A DNA stretch of 64,000 nt. Source: Novosphingobium sp. TH158. Its GTDB lineage: Bacteria > Pseudomonadota > Alphaproteobacteria > Sphingomonadales > Sphingomonadaceae. The translations under genes were made by a program, and so were the position numbers. Below, one piece after another: positions 1 through 7,162 of this stretch; within the stretch, counting starts at the first letter, position 1; each line of letters starts with the position of its first letter. The notes below the pieces were generated by a model. That model did not search any database and was not told the origin of the DNA. It saw nothing but the letters and a program-made list of their open reading frames with translations. The stretch covers positions 248,001 to 312,000 of the forward strand of contig NZ_PKRT01000001.1 of NCBI RefSeq assembly GCF_002855555.1, in the 5' to 3' direction.

Positions 1-268
1 CGCCGTCGCGCGTCCAGCGCACGATGCCATCCACCGGCTTGCCGCGTCCCAGGCTGATCGAGACGATCCCGCCGGTCCGAACCCAGTCCGCTTCCGAACG
101 GATCGCGCAGCCGAGCGTCGATATGTCGCGCAGACGGGCGCCTTCGCGCTTGCCGTCCACGCTGGTGATGCTGGCGATTGCGCGCACCTTGCTGCGCGCC
201 GCCTTGCGTTCGACGAAAGCGCGGCTCGAAGCCGACTTGCCCCTGGTTGCCGTTGCCCGTGTTGCCAT
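1..268 (-). CDS. PilZ-domain protein, 3' part cut by the window edge
   Basis: The minus-strand reading frame opens with ATG at 268 and runs off the left edge, giving about 89 residues. After a basic N-terminus it carries the PilZ pattern: an arginine-rich stretch, then RLRDISTLGCAI, then GGIVSISL and a final VRW. PilZ domains bind cyclic di-GMP or act as adaptors. The classical RxxxR is not clear here, so nucleotide binding is unproven. The track-independent reading was made directly from the reverse complement. The fold assignment is fairly secure; the role is unknown. Confidence 0.7.
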   Translation of the reverse strand, partial: MATRATATRGKSASSRAFVERKAARSKVRAIASITSVDGKREGARLRDISTLGCAIRSEADWVRTGGIVSISLGRGKPVDGIVRWTRDG

Positions 269-342
269 AGCGCGTGATCCGGTCACCCGGAATTCCCCAT
301 AGTTTCACGCTCAGGGCTAGCGAACACCGGTAAACAAGCGGT

Positions 343-1083
343 TTATTGACCGAAGGTGAAGTCCGGCAGTTCATGGAACGCGCGGCGCAGCGCTTCGCCC
401 CAGCCAGCGGAGACGGCGCGGAAATAGGGATCGTCCGCCGTGATGCGGCGCTGGTGCAGCGGCTCGAACTTGTCACGCTCGATAACCAGCAGGTCGAGCG
501 GCAGACCCACCGAGAGGTTGGCCTTGATCGTCGAATCGAAGCTGACCATCAGCAGCTTCACCGCATCCTCGAAGCTCATGTCGCTTGAATAGCCGCGCAC
601 CAGGATCGGGCGTCCGTACTTGGTCTCGCCGATCTGGAAATAGGGCGTGTCGAAACTCGCCTCGATGAAATTGCCTTCTGGGTAGATCAGGAACAGGCGC
701 GGCTCCATGCCGGCGATCTGGCCCGCCACGATGATCGAGGCGTGGAACATGTCGGTGCTGGCCTGTCCGCTCTCCGCCTTCTGCGCGACGATAGTATCAT
801 TGAGCAGCTTGCCAACCTGGGTTGCCACCTGGAACATGGTCGGCGCTTCGAGCAGCGAATTGTGCCGTTCCGATGGGGCCTTGTTGCGCTCTTCCAGCTG
901 GCTGATCACCGATTGCGTGGTGGCAAGGTTGCCGGCGGTCATCACCGCGATCACGCGCTCGCCAGGGACCGACCACTGGAACATCTTGCGGAAGGTGGAA
1001 ACGTTGTCGATGCCCGCATTGGTGCGGGTGTCGCTCATCATCACCAGCCCCTTGTCGAGCAGCATTCCCACGCAATAGGTCAC
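343..1083 (-). CDS. Anbu, proteasome-like peptidase (COG3484)
   Basis: This 246-residue protein is the bacterial ancestral beta-subunit homologue Anbu, an Ntn-hydrolase that assembles into proteasome-like or helical particles. It starts with GTG at 1083, preceded by an AGGGGAA ribosome site. After Met removal Thr1 is the predicted nucleophile, with Asp17 (MMSDTR) and the lysine of FRKMF (residue 32 of the mature chain) as its partners. It is the last gene of a minus-strand run with transglutaminase, alpha-E and ATP-grasp genes, which is the classical Anbu neighbourhood. The natural substrate is unknown in the family. Family identification is strong. Confidence 0.9.
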   Translation of the reverse strand: MTYCVGMLLDKGLVMMSDTRTNAGIDNVSTFRKMFQWSVPGERVIAVMTAGNLATTQSVISQLEERNKAPSERHNSLLEAPTMFQVATQVGKLLNDTIVAQKAESGQASTDMFHASIIVAGQIAGMEPRLFLIYPEGNFIEASFDTPYFQIGETKYGRPILVRGYSSDMSFEDAVKLLMVSFDSTIKANLSVGLPLDLLVIERDKFEPLHQRRITADDPYFRAVSAGWGEALRRAFHELPDFTFGQ

Positions 1084-1106
1084 GGCAATTCCCCTTCGCC
1101 TGCCGC

Positions 1107-1922
1107 TTACTGTTCGGCGATCTGCTGTTCAACCGCCAGGCTCACCGCCAGGGCGGCTTCTCCCGCGCCGAAGGATATGCCGGTGATCGGCGCTGCCTCG
1201 CGATAGTCGCAGCCGCTGGCGACGCGGACATAGCGGGCATCGGGGGAGATGCCGTTGGACACGTCGAAGCCCACCCAGCCCAGCCCATCCACGTGGGCCT
1301 CTGCCCAGCCGTGGCCCGCCTCCTGGTCGATGCGGTCATCCATCATCAGGTAGCCGCTGACATAGCGGGCCGGCACCCCCAGCGCGCGGGCGCAGCCGAT
1401 GAAGATGTGGGCGTGGTCCTGGCAGACGCCGCGGCCGGCGGAAAAGGCTTCTTCCGCGCTGGTCGTCACGTCGGTGTGGCCGATTTCATAGCGCACCGCC
1501 TGCAAGACCGCGCCGGACAATTCATGGAGCATGGCGAGGCGGTCTGCCTTGCCCCCCTGAAGCGATCCGGCCAGCGCCCGCATCCGCGCGCCTGGGCGGG
1601 TGAGGGCGGTCTGCTGCTGGAAAAGCCACAGCGGCACGTGGCCGGTATGCGGCCCTAGCACGCCCGCCCGGTCAACCGTTTCGACAAGGCCCGCGCAGGT
1701 AATCGACAGGACGCTTGCCCCCGGCTCGATGGAAACCAGCGCGGTGTGGTTGTGATTATGGTCGTCGTACTCCGACTCGACGCGGGCACCTTCAAGCACC
1801 ATCGACCAGTCCAGCACTTGCTGGCCGTGGGTTGGCTTGGGCCGCAGCCGCAGGCGCTGCAGGCCGTGCGCCACGGGTTGGCTGTAAAGGTAGCGGGTGG
1901 TGTGCCGTATCGCGAGGCGCAT
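1107..1922 (-). CDS. Transglutaminase-like cysteine protease of the Anbu operon
   Basis: The 271-residue protein has the transglutaminase N-terminal region (residues 1-90, starting MRLAIRHTTRYLYSQPV) and a transglutaminase-like core. The catalytic triad is visible as Cys167 (RGVCQDHAH), His204 (AGHGWAEAHV) and Asp220 (GFDVSN). The frame is open upstream, but the ATG at 1922 is chosen because it overlaps the TGA of the alpha-E gene (ATGA) and matches the family start. Members of this family are thought to act as proteases or amide-forming enzymes. Here it is co-transcribed with an ATP-grasp enzyme and Anbu, which suggests peptide synthesis, tagging or breakdown. Confidence 0.88.
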   Translation of the reverse strand: MRLAIRHTTRYLYSQPVAHGLQRLRLRPKPTHGQQVLDWSMVLEGARVESEYDDHNHNHTALVSIEPGASVLSITCAGLVETVDRAGVLGPHTGHVPLWLFQQQTALTRPGARMRALAGSLQGGKADRLAMLHELSGAVLQAVRYEIGHTDVTTSAEEAFSAGRGVCQDHAHIFIGCARALGVPARYVSGYLMMDDRIDQEAGHGWAEAHVDGLGWVGFDVSNGISPDARYVRVASGCDYREAAPITGISFGAGEAALAVSLAVEQQIAEQ

Positions 1923-2866
1923 CAGTCGGTGAACCTGTAATCGGCGGCGATGGCATCGGCCGCCTGCCGGTTGCGGGCGATGAAATCGGCGATGAATTCG
2001 TGAAGGCCGAATTCGAGGATCGTGTCGATCGTCGCCTTGCGCAGCAGCATTGCCGTTTCGCTGACAAGAGCCTGTGCCGGTCCGGAGCGGCGATATTGCC
2101 GCGCGAGGCCTTCGATGTTGCTCTCCAGCTTGGCGTAGCACGAGGAAAGGCTGCGCGGAAAACGGCTGTCGAGGATCAGGAAATCGGCAATGCCGCGTGG
2201 ATCGAGCTCACCCGCATTGAGCCAGCGATAGGCACGCTCGCCCGACACGGATCGCAGCACCGTTTCCCACTGCACATTGTCGAGGCTGGAGCCGACCCAC
2301 GAGATCGAGGGCAGAAGGACATAATACTTCACGTCGAGAATGCGGGCCGTGTTGTCTGCCCGCTCCACGAAGGTGCCGATGCGCGCGAAGTTGTAAATGT
2401 CATTGCGCAGCATGGTGCCGTCCATCGCGCCGCGTACCAGGGTGGACTGGCGGCGGATTGCGGCGAGCACATCGCCCAGCGTGCTGGCCTTGATAGGCCG
2501 GGCAAGCTCGGCGCGCAGCACCATCCATGCCTCGTTCGTCGCTTCCCAGACCTCGCGGGTCAGGGCCGTGCGCACGGCGCGGGCGTTGGAGCGGGCCTGC
2601 TCGATCATGGCGAGGACCGAACCGGGGTTCCCCTTGCCGCGCAGGATCCAGTCCGTCACCAGCGGCCCGTTGACCTCGTCATGGACGGCGTGAAAGGCCT
2701 GGTCCTGCCCGATGGTGACAAGGACGGACTGCCACTCGCTGCTCGCCGCGCTGTGGCCGCGGGTCAGAGCGAGGCGGAAGCCGGTTTCGAGCAGGCGTGC
2801 GGTGTTCTCCGCCCGTTCGAGATAGCGGAACATCCAGAAGATGCCATCTGCGGTCCTGCCGAGCAT
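1922..2866 (-). CDS. Alpha-E domain protein
   Basis: This 314-residue, largely helical protein matches the alpha-E family. It begins MLGRTADGIFWMFRYLERAENTA and contains repeated arginine/acidic helices such as RIGTFVERADNTARILDVKYY. No enzyme motif is apparent. It lies between the ATP-grasp and transglutaminase genes with ATGA overlaps at both ends, so translation is probably coupled. In known genomes alpha-E is nearly always linked to a circularly permuted ATP-grasp protein and a transglutaminase, either fused or adjacent. The biochemical role is unknown. Confidence 0.88.
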   Translation of the reverse strand: MLGRTADGIFWMFRYLERAENTARLLETGFRLALTRGHSAASSEWQSVLVTIGQDQAFHAVHDEVNGPLVTDWILRGKGNPGSVLAMIEQARSNARAVRTALTREVWEATNEAWMVLRAELARPIKASTLGDVLAAIRRQSTLVRGAMDGTMLRNDIYNFARIGTFVERADNTARILDVKYYVLLPSISWVGSSLDNVQWETVLRSVSGERAYRWLNAGELDPRGIADFLILDSRFPRSLSSCYAKLESNIEGLARQYRRSGPAQALVSETAMLLRKATIDTILEFGLHEFIADFIARNRQAADAIAADYRFTD

Positions 2867-4296
2867 CAGTCCTCCAGCACCCAGGAATCCTTGGTCCCGC
2901 CGCCCTGCGACGAATTGACCACCAGCGATCCCTTCTTCAGCGCAACGCGGGTCAGGCCGCCGGGGGTGATGTCTATCCCCTCTGGCGAGACGAGCACGAA
3001 GGGGCGCAGGTCCACGTGACGCGGCGCAAGGCCTGCCTTGGTGAAGATCGGCACGGTCGACAGCGCGAGCGTGGGCTGGGCGATGAAGTTTTCCGGCCGC
3101 GCCCGCAGCTTCCGGGCGAAGGCGGCAATCTCCGCCTTTGACGAGGTCGGGCCGATGAGCATGCCGTAACCGCCCGAACCGTGCACTTCCTTCACCACCA
3201 GCTCGGCCAGGTTGTCGAGCACATAGGCCAGCGAATCGGGTTCGGCGCAGCGCCAGGTGGGCACGTTCTGCAGGATCGGCTTCTCGCCGGTGTAGAACTC
3301 CACGATCTCGGGCATGAAGGAATAGATCGCCTTGTCGTCGGCAATACCGGTGCCCGGCGCATTGGCGATGGTGATGCCGCCGGCGCGGTAGATGTCCATG
3401 ATGCCCGAGACGCCCAGCACCGAATGCGGGTTGAACGTCAGCGGATCGAGGTATTCATCGTCGACACGGCGATAGAGCACGTCGATCGGCTGGTAACCGC
3501 AGGTCGTGCGCATGGCGATGCGCCCGTCGATCACCCTGAGGTCGCTTCCTTCGACGAGCTCGGCGCCCATCTGGTCTGCCAGGAAGGCATGCTCGAAATA
3601 GGCGGAATTGTAGATGCCCGGCGTGAGCACGGCGACGGTCGGCCGGTCGCCCGCGATATCGGGCGCACAGGCGGCAAGGCTGCGGGCGAGGCGGCGCGGA
3701 TAGTCCGAAACCGGGCGGACCTGCACCCGGGTGAACAGTTCCGGGAACATCGCCATCATCGTTTCGCGGTTTTCCAGCATGTAGGAAACGCCGCTGGGGG
3801 TGCGGGCATTGTCTTCCAGCACCATGAATTCGCCCGGGCCGGTGCGGATCAGGTCAATCCCGACGATATGGGTATAGACGCCGCCCGGGGGCGTGAAGCC
3901 CACCATCTCGCGCAGGAAGGCGCTGTTCCCATCGAGCAGCCGCTGCGGCAGCTTGCCGGCGCGGACGATTTCCTGCCGGTGGTAAAGGTCGTGAAGAAAG
4001 GCGTTGAGCGCCCGAACGCGCTGTTCGATGCCGCGCGAAAGCTGGCGCCATTCAGCCGCGGTGATGATCCGCGGGATCATGTCGAAGGGGATCAGGCGTT
4101 CTTCGCCGGCATCGTCGCCATAGACGTTGAAGGTGATGCCGGTGCGGCGAAAGAAGGTCTCGGCCTCTGCATCCTGGCGTCTCAGCCAGGCCGGGTCCTG
4201 TTCGTCGTACCATTGGCGAAAGGCCGTGTAGGCAGGACGGATAGCACCGGATTCGTCCAGCATCTCGTCGTAATTCACGGGCTTAGGTGACGGCAT
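2866..4296 (-). CDS. Circularly permuted ATP-grasp protein of the Anbu operon
   Basis: The 476-residue protein belongs to the circularly permuted ATP-grasp family (old DUF404/DUF407). Characteristic pieces are GITFNVYGDD near residue 70, MVLEDNARTPSGVSYMLENR near the middle, a VKEVHGSGGYGMLIGP nucleotide-binding loop, and a C-terminal SSQGGGTKDSWVLED. ATP-grasp enzymes join a carboxylate to an amine with ATP, so peptide or amide formation is likely. The ATG at 4296 is preferred over an upstream in-frame ATG because CAGGGAG lies just before it and the family starts here. It is the first gene of the four-gene operon. Confidence 0.9.
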   Translation of the reverse strand: MPSPKPVNYDEMLDESGAIRPAYTAFRQWYDEQDPAWLRRQDAEAETFFRRTGITFNVYGDDAGEERLIPFDMIPRIITAAEWRQLSRGIEQRVRALNAFLHDLYHRQEIVRAGKLPQRLLDGNSAFLREMVGFTPPGGVYTHIVGIDLIRTGPGEFMVLEDNARTPSGVSYMLENRETMMAMFPELFTRVQVRPVSDYPRRLARSLAACAPDIAGDRPTVAVLTPGIYNSAYFEHAFLADQMGAELVEGSDLRVIDGRIAMRTTCGYQPIDVLYRRVDDEYLDPLTFNPHSVLGVSGIMDIYRAGGITIANAPGTGIADDKAIYSFMPEIVEFYTGEKPILQNVPTWRCAEPDSLAYVLDNLAELVVKEVHGSGGYGMLIGPTSSKAEIAAFARKLRARPENFIAQPTLALSTVPIFTKAGLAPRHVDLRPFVLVSPEGIDITPGGLTRVALKKGSLVVNSSQGGGTKDSWVLED

Positions 4297-4421
4297 TGCG
4301 ACTCCCTGTTGACACGATTGATGCCGCATTGCCGGACAAATGCAATCGAATTTATGCTGCACCTGCGAAAAGAATGGCCGAGGGCAGATTCGCGGGCAAG
4401 GCCGGGGCACCTTGCGGGGGC

Positions 4422-4438
4422 GCGTAATAAAATTACGC
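4422..4438. promoter_or_regulatory. 17-bp perfect dyad upstream of the Anbu operon
   Basis: GCGTAAT-AAA-ATTACGC is a perfect 7-bp inverted repeat with a 3-nt spacer, in an AT-rich patch of otherwise GC-rich DNA. It lies 126 bp before the ATP-grasp start codon, in the 278-bp gap between that gene and tRNA-His. It could be an operator for the operon. No regulator gene is adjacent, so this is a pattern-based suggestion. Confidence 0.4.
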
Positions 4439-4575
4439 CGTTCCACCTCAGGCCAAATTTTCGCTTCCCTATCGGCCCCGCTTGTGCAAGAGGCCGCGCC
4501 TGCGCCGGAAGACGCTTGTCAGCTTCCCCGGTGCTGCCTAACAGCGCCGCCGCAAGGCACGCGCTGGCGGCTATG

Positions 4576-4652
4576 GCGATCGTAGCTCAGTTGGTTAGAG
4601 CGCCGGTTTGTGGTACCGGAGGTCGTGGGTTCGAACCCCATCGATCGCCCCA
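4576..4652 (+). tRNA. tRNA-His (GTG)
   Basis: The cloverleaf is complete. Acceptor GCGATCG pairs with CGATCGC. U8 is followed by AGCTCAG of the D arm, the anticodon loop reads TTGTGGT with anticodon GTG, and the T arm contains GGTTCGAACCC. The extra G at 4575 (position -1) faces discriminator C at 4649, the identity element of tRNA-His. The CCA end is encoded (4650-4652). Confidence 0.96.
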
Positions 4653-4693
4653 TTTCCCCAGTCCGCCCGCGTCCTTCGCTATGGAGGATCGGC

Positions 4694-5761
4694 GTGAGTG
4701 CATTCTGGGAAGAACCCGATTTCGATGATCACGAAATGGTGCAGGTGGTGCGCGATCGCGCATCGGGCCTGACCGCGATCATCGCCCTGCATTCGACTCA
4801 CCTTGGCCCCGGTGCGGGCGGAACGCGCTTCTGGCACTATGCCGAGCCGGCCGCCGCAATGCGCGATGCGCTGCGCCTGTCACGCGGGATGAGCTACAAG
4901 AACGCCATGGCCGGCCTGCCGATGGGCGGGGGCAAGGCAGTGATCCTGGCCGATGCCAATCGCAACAAGTCCGCCGCGCAGATTGCCGCTTTCGGCGATG
5001 CGATCGAGGCGCTGGGCGGGCGCTATGTCACGGCCGAGGATGTCGGCATGACCGAGGCCGACATGGTGGCGATCCACCAGCGCACCCGGCACGTCTGCGG
5101 CCTGCCGGCCACGGACCCCGATCTTGCCGGTGGCGATCCCGGCCCCTTCACCTCGCGCGGCATCTTCCACGGTGTGAAGGCGGCGGTGCGGCACAAGCTG
5201 GGGCGCGATGACCTTACAGGCGTCCACGTCGCGGTGCAGGGCACGGGCAGTGTCGGCGGCGGCCTTGCCCGCCTGCTCGCAGCGGAAGGCGCGCGCCTGA
5301 CGCTTGCCGATGTCAATGCCGACCGGGCCAAGGCGCTTGCCGCCGAACTGGGCGCGACGGCGGTCGATGCCGCTACCATCATGGATGTCGAATGCGACGT
5401 GTTCAGCCCCAATGCGCTCGGCGCGATTCTCGACGATGCGGGAATCGCGCGGCTGAAGGCACCGATCGTCGCGGGCGGGGCGAACAACCAGCTTGCCCGG
5501 CCGGAACACGGCCCGATGCTGCACGAGCGCGGGATTCTCTATGCTCCGGACTATGTGATCAACGGCGGCGGCATCATTGCCGTAGTGCTCGAATACCTTG
5601 CGCGCGAGCGGGGCGAGCCGTGCACGCGGGCCGAAGTGATGGGCCGGCTTGAGGAAATTCCCCGCCGGCTCGAAGCCATCTGGCAGGAGAGCGAAGCGAC
5701 CGCGCGGCCTGCCGATCAGGTGGCCGATGCCATGGCCCAGCGGCTGATCGGGCGCTGCTGA
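4694..5761 (+). CDS. Leu/Glu/Phe/Val-type amino-acid dehydrogenase
   Basis: The 355-residue protein is an NAD-dependent oxidative deaminase of the Glu/Leu/Phe/Val dehydrogenase superfamily; its size fits leucine dehydrogenase. It has the glycine-rich substrate segment LGPGAGGTRFW, the catalytic lysine regions MSYKNAMAGLPMGGGKAVI, and a Rossmann loop VQGTGSVGGGLARLL. GTG at 4694 with GGAG six bases upstream is chosen; longer in-frame starts fall inside tRNA-His and are excluded. It would convert a branched or aromatic L-amino acid to the keto acid. Exact substrate is not readable. The C-terminal NGGGII motif is present. Confidence 0.88.
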   Translation: MSAFWEEPDFDDHEMVQVVRDRASGLTAIIALHSTHLGPGAGGTRFWHYAEPAAAMRDALRLSRGMSYKNAMAGLPMGGGKAVILADANRNKSAAQIAAFGDAIEALGGRYVTAEDVGMTEADMVAIHQRTRHVCGLPATDPDLAGGDPGPFTSRGIFHGVKAAVRHKLGRDDLTGVHVAVQGTGSVGGGLARLLAAEGARLTLADVNADRAKALAAELGATAVDAATIMDVECDVFSPNALGAILDDAGIARLKAPIVAGGANNQLARPEHGPMLHERGILYAPDYVINGGGIIAVVLEYLARERGEPCTRAEVMGRLEEIPRRLEAIWQESEATARPADQVADAMAQRLIGRC

Positions 5762-5838
5762 TACAAGTCGGTGCAAGCTAGCTCTTGCCGAGCGCCGCGC
5801 ACCCTGCCAAATGGCCGGAAATTCAAGACCGCGGACCC

Positions 5839-6567
5839 ATGCACGGCTTTGCCAATCCCGCCCGTTTCCTGCGCCTCGCCCGGTGGTTGACGCCGCTGTT
5901 GCTGGTCACAGGCCTGTTACTGGCTGGCGGGGCCATGGCCTGGGGCGTTTTCGTCGGCCCGGCAGACGCCTTGCAGGGTGATTCGGTCCGCATCCTCTAT
6001 CTCCATGTCCCGACTGCCTGGCTGGCCATGGGCGGCTGGACGGCGATTGCCATTGCCAGCCTGACCGAGATCGTCTGGCGTCACCCGCTTGCTTCCATCG
6101 CGGCGCGGGCCACGGCGGCGCCGGGTGCGGTTTTCGCCGCGATCTGCCTGGCTACCGGTTCGATCTGGGGGCGGCCCGCCTGGGGCACCTGGTGGGTGTG
6201 GGACGGCCGGCTGACCTCCATGCTCGTCCTGCTGTTCCTCTATTTCGGCTACATGGCGCTGTCCTCGGCTGCCGAGCAGGACGGTGCCGGCGGGGAATCG
6301 CGCATTCCGGCGATCTTCGGGCTTGTCGGTGCGGTGAACATCCCGGTGATCCATTATTCGGTCCTGTGGTGGAACAGCCTGCACCAGCCGCCCAGCATCT
6401 CGATGGGCAAGTCGGCCATGGCGGCGGACTTCCTTGTGCCGCTGCTGGTGGCGACGATCGGCTTCTCGCTGCTGTTCGGCGGCATCGTGCTTGCCCGCAT
6501 GCGCGCCCTGCTGGCCGACATGCAGGCGCAGGCACGGCTGCGCCGCAAGGCAATGGCGTTCGACTGA
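5839..6567 (+). CDS. ccmC: Cytochrome c maturation protein CcmC (haem transfer)
   Basis: The 242-residue, six-helix membrane protein carries the haem-handling tryptophan-rich WWD segment WGTWWVWDGRLTS near residue 115. Conserved periplasmic histidines occur in YLHVPTAW and NSLHQP. CcmC loads haem onto CcmE. ATG at 5839 gives the usual family length; an upstream TTG in frame is less likely. It opens a run ccmC-D-E-F-G-H-I whose genes overlap by 1-4 bp. The ATPase CcmA and permease CcmB, which often precede ccmC, are not next to it. Confidence 0.93.
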   Translation: MHGFANPARFLRLARWLTPLLLVTGLLLAGGAMAWGVFVGPADALQGDSVRILYLHVPTAWLAMGGWTAIAIASLTEIVWRHPLASIAARATAAPGAVFAAICLATGSIWGRPAWGTWWVWDGRLTSMLVLLFLYFGYMALSSAAEQDGAGGESRIPAIFGLVGAVNIPVIHYSVLWWNSLHQPPSISMGKSAMAADFLVPLLVATIGFSLLFGGIVLARMRALLADMQAQARLRRKAMAFD

Positions 6568-6707
6568 TGCAGGAAAACCTTGACCACTGGAGTTTCGTGA
6601 TCGCCGCCTATGCGATCGGGCTTGTGGGCGTGCTGGGGCTTACCGCCTGGGCATGGATTTCGATGCGCCGCGCCGAAGCGCGCCGTGACAGGAGCCGCGA
6701 GAAATGA
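6567..6707 (+). CDS. ccmD: Haem exporter small subunit CcmD
   Basis: This 46-residue protein has one membrane helix (SFVIAAYAIGLVGVLGL) followed by a basic C-terminus, typical of CcmD. CcmD helps release holo-CcmE from CcmABC. The ATG overlaps the ccmC stop codon by one base (TGATG), and its stop overlaps the ccmE start by four bases, so the start is well fixed by context. It is too short to be recognised by similarity alone; position in the operon carries the call. Confidence 0.88.
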   Translation: MQENLDHWSFVIAAYAIGLVGVLGLTAWAWISMRRAEARRDRSREK

Positions 6708-7162
6708 ACGCCGCCTTGAAGCCCAAGCACCAGCGCCTGGTCCTGGTCCTGCTGGCAATGGTGGCGCTGATCGGCGCGGCCCTGCTGGCGATCTGGGGGC
6801 TGCGCAGCAACGCCTCCTATTTCTACCTGCCGGCAGACATCGCCGCCAATCGTCCCGCTCCTGACCAGGCCGTGCGGCTGGGCGGCATGGTGGAAGCCGG
6901 CAGCTATCGCCGCGAGGCGGATGGCGTGACCATCGCCTTCGTCGTCAACGATACCAAGGCCCGCGTGCCGGTGCGCTTCAAGGGCATCGTGCCCGACCTG
7001 TTCAAGGAAGGCTCGGGCGTGGTGGCAGAGGGCAAGCTGGGGGCCGATGGCGTCTTCGTTGCCGATAACCTGCTGGCCAAGCACGACGAGAAATACGTGC
7101 CGCGGGAAATGAAGGACATGACCGAGGCTCAGGCCCGCCAGACGGTGGAAGAAACCAAGTGA
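6704..7162 (+). CDS. ccmE: Periplasmic haem chaperone CcmE
   Basis: The 152-residue protein has a single N-terminal membrane anchor (residues 10-32) and the CcmE beta-barrel. The covalent haem-binding motif HxxxY is present as KHDEKYVP, His127 and Tyr131. It receives haem from CcmC and passes it to CcmF for attachment to apocytochrome c. It overlaps ccmD and ccmF by four bases each. Length and motif match the family. Confidence 0.96.
   Translation: MNAALKPKHQRLVLVLLAMVALIGAALLAIWGLRSNASYFYLPADIAANRPAPDQAVRLGGMVEAGSYRREADGVTIAFVVNDTKARVPVRFKGIVPDLFKEGSGVVAEGKLGADGVFVADNLLAKHDEKYVPREMKDMTEAQARQTVEETK

Noticed and set aside
1715..3019. 434-codon plus-strand frame
   Set aside because: It is antisense to the alpha-E and transglutaminase genes, both of which have clear families and coupled starts.
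4610..4693. Longer start of the amino-acid dehydrogenase
   Set aside because: The extra codons fall inside tRNA-His; GTG at 4694 has its own ribosome site.
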